Assembly (NCBI GenBank): GCA_947598155.1
Contig: CANQFC010000001.1
Location: forward strand, 186,001-250,000
Direction of reading: 5' to 3'
Length of the DNA: 64,000 nucleotides
From: an uncultured Clostridia bacterium
GTDB taxonomy: Bacteria; Bacillota; Clostridia; Oscillospirales; Acutalibacteraceae
This document shows, in pieces, positions 60,068 to 64,000 of this stretch. The first letter of the stretch is position 1. Each line of letters starts with the position of its first letter. Under the pieces are notes generated by a model. It was not told the DNA's origin, made no database searches, and was given only the letters and a program-made list of their open reading frames with translations. Position numbers and translations under genes: made by a program.

Positions 60068-61636
60068 TTACTTACCGAGGCTGTCAGTAATTTCAACTGT
60101 CTTTGTATCGTTGTAGCATTCAAACATCTTGTCAACATTTTTGGGCAGGGTTTTCTGCGTAATAAGGCTTACAACGGGAACAATTATCAAACCGCCCACC
60201 ATTGCAAATACGCCCGAATACAAGGAGTTTGTAAATACAAATGAAAGTACCGAGCCGTCGGCGAATTTGAACAGTCCCAGCGAAATGCAAAGCTGAATAA
60301 CCTCAAGACCTACGCCGTAAATGAACGATACAATAACAGCAGCCTTCGTTGTCTTTTTATAGTACAGACCGTATAAGAAAGGAGCCAAAAACGCGCCTGC
60401 AAGCGCTCCCCAGGAGACGCCCATCATCTGCGCGATAAACAAGCTCTTACTTTTTGCCTGCTTAATTGCTATTATAGCAGAAATTACGATAAATACAACA
60501 ATCAAAGTTCTCATTACTAACATTTTCTTTTTCTCGGTAAACTCTTTTTTGGTCAGAGGAGCGATTAAATCCAAAGTTACGGTTGAGCCGCTTGTGAGAA
60601 CAAGAGATGAAAGCGTGGACATCGATGCCGAGAGAACAAGCACTATAACTATGCCTATGATTATGGGCGAAAGGGTTGAGAGCATAGTCGGGATAACTGC
60701 GTCAAAGCCCTCCGCGGCAACATCAATATTGTAAAGCCTGCCGAATCCGCCGAGGAAATAACAGCCGCCGGCGACAACTATGGCAAAAATTGTGGAGATT
60801 ACGGTGCCTTTTTTTATAGAATCCTCGTTTTTAATGGCATAGAACTTGCCTACCATTTGAGGAAGTCCCCATGTGCCCAAAGAGGTCAGCATTACTACGA
60901 AAAACAGGAATACTGGGTTCGGCCCGAGGAATGAGGAGTAAGCTCCGAGCCAGCCTGCGTCGCCCTCTACTGCGGCAAGCGATTTTGTGGCCTCCAAAAG
61001 GCCGCCGTTGTCGTGGAGCACGGCAAGTATTACCGCAACTATACCGCCGAGCATTATAAGACCCTGAATAAAGTCGTTTATAGCCGTGGCCATATAGCCG
61101 CCTATAAGAACGTAAAGCCCCGTAAGCAATGACATTATGATAACGCATACCGAGTAGTCGATGCCGTTAAACGCCATGGAAAAGAGCCTTGAAAGGCCGT
61201 TAAACAGCGACGCGGTATAGGGGATTAAGAAAACAAAGGTGATAATCGATGCCGCAATTTTAAGTCCCTTTGACTCAAACCTTGAGCCGAAGAAATCGGG
61301 CATGGTTTTTGAGGACAAATGCTGAGTCATAATCCTTGTCCTTCTGCCGAGTATGGTCCAGGCAAGCAGAGAGCCTATAAAGGCGTTCCCGAGGCCTATC
61401 CAGGTTGACGCGAGGCCGAAATTCCAGCCGAACTGCCCGGCGTAGCCTACAAAAATAACCGCCGAAAAGTAAGATGTTCCGAAAGCAAACGCGCTGAGCC
61501 ACGGGCCTACCGAGCGTGAGCCCAAAACAAAGCCGTTTACATCCGTTGCGTGTTTTCTTGATTTGACACCTATGCCTATCATCAATGCGAAAAAGCAGAT
61601 GATAAGTATCAAGGTAACAATCATTGTAAAATTCAT
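60068..61636 (-). CDS. Sodium:solute symporter (SSS family)
   Basis: A 522-residue membrane protein with about 13 helices, related to PutP-like proline/acid symporters: GFVLGSRSVGPWLSAFAFG, FGTSYFSAVIFVGYAGQFGW and the conserved SASMSTLSSLVLTSGS in helix VIII with Na+-site Ser/Thr. The substrate is probably an aromatic or short organic acid from its place between the AMP-binding ligase and iorA; this is inference. RBS AAGGGAGAATTAAAA. Confidence 0.9.
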   Translation of the reverse strand: MNFTMIVTLILIICFFALMIGIGVKSRKHATDVNGFVLGSRSVGPWLSAFAFGTSYFSAVIFVGYAGQFGWNFGLASTWIGLGNAFIGSLLAWTILGRRTRIMTQHLSSKTMPDFFGSRFESKGLKIAASIITFVFLIPYTASLFNGLSRLFSMAFNGIDYSVCVIIMSLLTGLYVLIGGYMATAINDFIQGLIMLGGIVAVILAVLHDNGGLLEATKSLAAVEGDAGWLGAYSSFLGPNPVFLFFVVMLTSLGTWGLPQMVGKFYAIKNEDSIKKGTVISTIFAIVVAGGCYFLGGFGRLYNIDVAAEGFDAVIPTMLSTLSPIIIGIVIVLVLSASMSTLSSLVLTSGSTVTLDLIAPLTKKEFTEKKKMLVMRTLIVVFIVISAIIAIKQAKSKSLFIAQMMGVSWGALAGAFLAPFLYGLYYKKTTKAAVIVSFIYGVGLEVIQLCISLGLFKFADGSVLSFVFTNSLYSGVFAMVGGLIIVPVVSLITQKTLPKNVDKMFECYNDTKTVEITDSLGK

Positions 61637-61675
61637 TTTTAATTCTCCCTTTTATTATATTTATTTTTATTAGGA

Positions 61676-63310
61676 TTACCGTGTGTTCTGGTCTGAAATC
61701 AGGTGGTCGGCGCCGTAAATTTTGCGGAGCAGAGGTTTTTCGATTTTACCCGTTGGGTTTCTGGGAACGTCCGCAAAAATAATTTTTCTCGGACGCTTGT
61801 AACGGGGAAGTCCAAGGCAAAATTCGTTAATTTCGTCCTCCGTGGCGCTCATACCGTCCTTGATTTTAATTATTGCCGCCGCAATTTCGCCAAGACGCTC
61901 GTCAGGCAGGCCGATTACGGCTACGTCGCTTACCTTGTCGCAGGTGCGGATATAATCTTCAATCTGAACGGGGTAAAGGTTTTCGCCGCCTGTAATAATA
62001 ACGTCTTTTTTCCTGTCAACGAGGAAGATAAAGCCGTCCTCGTCGCGCATGGCCATATCGCCTGTGTAAAGCCAGCCGTCCTTGAGCGCTTTTGCGGTAG
62101 CCTCGGGGTCGTTGTAGTAACACTCCATAACGCCGTCGCCTTTAACGCAGAGCTCGCCTACTTCCTGACCCGAAATTTCGTTGCCGTTTTCGTCTACTAT
62201 TTTCACTTGCCAGCCGTAACCCGGAACGCCTATCGCGCCTACCTTATGTACGTTTTCAACGCCAAGATGAACTGCGCCGGGCCCTATTGACTCAGAGAGG
62301 CCGTAGTTAGTGTCATATTGATGATTCGGAAAATACTCAAGCCAGTGTTTAATAAGACTTCTGGGAACAGGCTGCGCGCCTATGTGCATAAGCCGCCAAT
62401 GCGACAGGTCATAGTCCTCAAGCTTTAATTTGCCCGAGTCAAGCGCATTTAAAATATCCTGCGCCCACGGAACCAAAAGCCAAACTATGGTGCATTTTTC
62501 CTTTGAAACCGCGTCTAATATAAATTCGGGCTTTGTGCCTTTAAGTAAAACGGCCTTTGAACAGCTTATAAGCGAGCCGAACCAGTGCATCTTAGCGCCC
62601 GTATGGTAAAGCGGGGGGATACAGAGAAAAACGTCGTTTTTGCTTTGCGAATGGTGCTTTTGCTCTACAATGCAGGAATGAATTAAAGACCTGTGCTTGT
62701 GAAGTATAGCCTTCGGGAATCCCGTAGTGCCCGAGGAAAAGTAAATAGCCGCGTAGTCGTCTTCGGTAAGCGGAATATTCGGGTTAAGGCTGCTGGAATC
62801 GGCGGAAATATTATAATAATTCTCCGCAAACGAGGGGCATCCGTCGCCCACATAAATGAGAAGTCTGTTTTTGCTTATTTCATCGGCGATTTTTTCAACT
62901 CTGCCAATAAATTCAGGGCCGAATACGAGCATATCGGCTTCCGAAAGGTCAATACAGTATTTAATTTCGTCCGACGCGTATCGGAAATTCAGCGGAACGG
63001 CCATAGCTCCGGTTTTTAGAATGCCGAAATAAATCGGCAGCCACTCAAGGCAGTTCATTAAAAGAACGGCAACTTTATCGCCTTTGCCTATGCCGAGGTT
63101 TATAAGGGCGTTTGCAAACCTGTTCGCCTTTTCGTTGAAAACCGCCCATGTAATTTCATTTCGGTAATATGAGCGTCCCGTCGGCTCGACAAGCTCATAA
63201 TCACGCCAAGTAAGACGGCGGTTATCCGAAATTTCGGGGTTGATTTCCACTAAAGCGACGTCGCCTCCGTGTTCACGGCTGTTTTTTTCCAATAAATCTA
63301 CAATTGTCAT
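61676..63310 (-). CDS. AMP-binding acyl-CoA ligase
   Basis: A 544-residue class I adenylate-forming enzyme: YFSSGTTGFPKAILHKHRSL (P-loop), TNYGLSESIGPG, GWLYTGDMAMRDEDGF and the C-terminal PTGKIEKPLLRKI with the catalytic Lys. Family knowledge: forms acyl-AMP and then acyl-CoA from a carboxylic acid. Which acid cannot be told, but the operon with an SSS symporter and iorAB suggests an aromatic or branched acid. It is the first gene of the six-gene operon, divergent from an amidohydrolase gene. RBS AAAAGGTGAAAAT. Confidence 0.88.
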   Translation of the reverse strand: MTIVDLLEKNSREHGGDVALVEINPEISDNRRLTWRDYELVEPTGRSYYRNEITWAVFNEKANRFANALINLGIGKGDKVAVLLMNCLEWLPIYFGILKTGAMAVPLNFRYASDEIKYCIDLSEADMLVFGPEFIGRVEKIADEISKNRLLIYVGDGCPSFAENYYNISADSSSLNPNIPLTEDDYAAIYFSSGTTGFPKAILHKHRSLIHSCIVEQKHHSQSKNDVFLCIPPLYHTGAKMHWFGSLISCSKAVLLKGTKPEFILDAVSKEKCTIVWLLVPWAQDILNALDSGKLKLEDYDLSHWRLMHIGAQPVPRSLIKHWLEYFPNHQYDTNYGLSESIGPGAVHLGVENVHKVGAIGVPGYGWQVKIVDENGNEISGQEVGELCVKGDGVMECYYNDPEATAKALKDGWLYTGDMAMRDEDGFIFLVDRKKDVIITGGENLYPVQIEDYIRTCDKVSDVAVIGLPDERLGEIAAAIIKIKDGMSATEDEINEFCLGLPRYKRPRKIIFADVPRNPTGKIEKPLLRKIYGADHLISDQNTR

Positions 63311-63425
63311 ATTTTCACCTTTTCTTGGTAGGATTTTTATGTTATAATAGTTTCATAAGTAATATATAAGCAATTCGGTGTTTAAAGAATTGAATACAGT
63401 AAAAAATAAACGAAAGGAGCTGTCT
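63311..63425. promoter_or_regulatory. Divergent promoter region between CoA-ligase and amidohydrolase genes
   Basis: An AT-rich 115-bp gap. A perfect TATAAT lies at 63343-63348 on the plus strand without a clear -35 partner; on the minus strand the same DNA offers TTATAA-like sites. Shared regulation of the two transcription units is likely but no operator was recognised. Confidence 0.35.
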
Positions 63426-63482
63426 TTGCGTAATATTGAATTTTTGCGCAAACGGCGTATCGAAAGTAATTATGGTAATTGA
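63426..63482 (+). CDS. Possible leader ORF coupled to the amidohydrolase gene
   Basis: TTG start 6 nt after a perfect AAAGGAG, then 18 codons (product beginning MRNIEFLRKRR, ending SNYGN) and a TGA at 63480-63482, eight bases past the amidohydrolase ATG. The amidohydrolase has no good ribosome site of its own, so translation may depend on coupling. Could also be chance. Confidence 0.3.
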   Translation: MRNIEFLRKRRIESNYGN

Positions 63483-64000
63483 TTTTCACACGCACACATT
63501 TCCTGATAAAATAGCCGCGCAGACTATCAAATTTCTGTCGGAAAAGGGAAATACAAAGCCTTACAGGGAGGGAACTCTTTCTGCGCTTAAAGAATCTATG
63601 AAAAAATCAGGCGTTGATTATTCCGCGGTATTGCCCGTTGCCACCGCGCCAAAACAAGTCGGCTCAATAAACAGGCTCAGCGCCGAGGAGAACGGCAAGG
63701 ACGGGATTTTTTTCGCGGGGGCAATCCACCCGGACTGCGAAAATGTTGAAGAAATACTTGATTTCGTTAAATCAAACGGGCTGTTCGGCATAAAAATCCA
63801 TCCGGATTATCAGGGCGTTTATTTTGACGATGAAAGGTATATACGCATAATGCGTGAGGCCGCAAAGCGGGATTTGATTATTGTAACTCACGCGGGGGTC
63901 GACGTCGGCTACCCTGACGACGTTCACTGCACGCCCGATATGGTGCTCAATGTTTTGTCAAAACTCAAGGGAATAATTGAAAACAAGCTCGTACTCGCCC
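63472..64000 (+). CDS. Amidohydrolase (TIM-barrel), N-terminal part
   Basis: The first 176 codons of a metal-dependent hydrolase that runs off the right edge. Motifs: VIDFHTHTFPDKIA (metal-binding HTH near the N-terminus), FAGAIHPDC, GIKIHPDYQGVYFDD and IIVTHAGVDVGYPD (metal His at the end of a strand). Family knowledge: amidohydrolase-2-type proteins include decarboxylases and lactonases, among them aromatic acid decarboxylases. Divergent from the IOR/CoA-ligase operon. The catalytic Asp near the C-terminus is not visible. Confidence 0.85.
   Translation, partial: MVIDFHTHTFPDKIAAQTIKFLSEKGNTKPYREGTLSALKESMKKSGVDYSAVLPVATAPKQVGSINRLSAEENGKDGIFFAGAIHPDCENVEEILDFVKSNGLFGIKIHPDYQGVYFDDERYIRIMREAAKRDLIIVTHAGVDVGYPDDVHCTPDMVLNVLSKLKGIIENKLVLA

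Noticed and set aside
61703-62290. 195-codon plus-strand open frame
   Set aside because: Antisense to the AMP-binding ligase, whose motifs are continuous.

Overview
This window looks like a chromosomal segment of a strictly anaerobic, fermentative member of the Clostridia (Firmicutes), probably a gut-type glycan degrader. The signs are an electron-bifurcating-type [FeFe] hydrogenase operon, a single-chain pyruvate:ferredoxin oxidoreductase, an indolepyruvate:ferredoxin oxidoreductase, an ECF vitamin transporter, Gram-positive style lipoproteins and LexA box, strong AGGAGG ribosome sites, and several exo-glycosidases. No rRNA, tRNA, CRISPR array or intact transposase gene was seen. The genus cannot be fixed from the sequence alone.

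Layout. 1-6.1 kb: sugar module with a GPH-family symporter (cut by the window edge) and GH38 alpha-mannosidase on the minus strand, and a divergent membrane-anchored GH51-type arabinofuranosidase. 6.1-17 kb: housekeeping genes, mostly on the minus strand (Gfo/Idh/MocA oxidoreductase, MetA, HemW, LepA, YitT, Mini-RNase III, Obg). They are interrupted by a short plus-strand membrane-protein gene with a perfect Gram-positive LexA box, then come a radical SAM/Cys-rich pair and a vitamin B6 salvage unit (ECF S component and pyridoxal kinase, divergent from a MocR/PdxR regulator). 18.5-26.8 kb: one long plus-strand hydrogenase operon in which the catalytic subunits (NuoE-, NuoF- and [FeFe]-type) flank a regulatory cassette of two DRTGG proteins, two HATPase proteins, a PHP protein and a divergent, sensor-like hydrogenase. 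26.9-31.5 kb: an MltG-like lipoprotein and the 1182-aa pyruvate:ferredoxin oxidoreductase. 31.6-32.4 kb: a small scar of mobile-element and prophage debris. 32.4-44.2 kb: CNNM/CorC protein, QueH, TrmB, acyltransferases and a minus-strand operon (thymidylate kinase, DUF2156, GNAT, DJ-1, 5-FTHF cyclo-ligase, MltG, U32 peptidase); its end carries an 86-bp direct duplication around a captured fragment. 44.3-54.2 kb: cell-surface region with amidase, GH110-like beta-helix enzyme, an SGNH/DUF4358/MBOAT/DHHW O-acylation module and a membrane-anchored GH95-like glycosidase. 54.4-64 kb: ZIP transporter, nitroreductase, and a six-gene minus-strand operon for aromatic 2-oxoacid/acyl-CoA metabolism (ACT protein, PaaK-type ligase, IorB, IorA, SSS symporter, AMP-binding ligase), divergent from an amidohydrolase cut by the window end.

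How it fits together. Pyruvate and indolepyruvate oxidoreductases reduce ferredoxin; the hydrogenase can re-oxidise ferredoxin together with NADH to H2; the glycosidases and symporter feed sugars in. The acyl-CoA ligases next to IOR could conserve the thioester energy as ATP or activate aromatic acids for re-reduction.

Most interesting unexplained features: (i) a family of structured, non-coding repeats, complete in three places and fragmentary in several more, most of them upstream of a gene and oriented towards it; (ii) the LexA-controlled small membrane protein; (iii) the regulatory cassette inside the hydrogenase operon; (iv) the 86-bp duplication behind the U32 gene.
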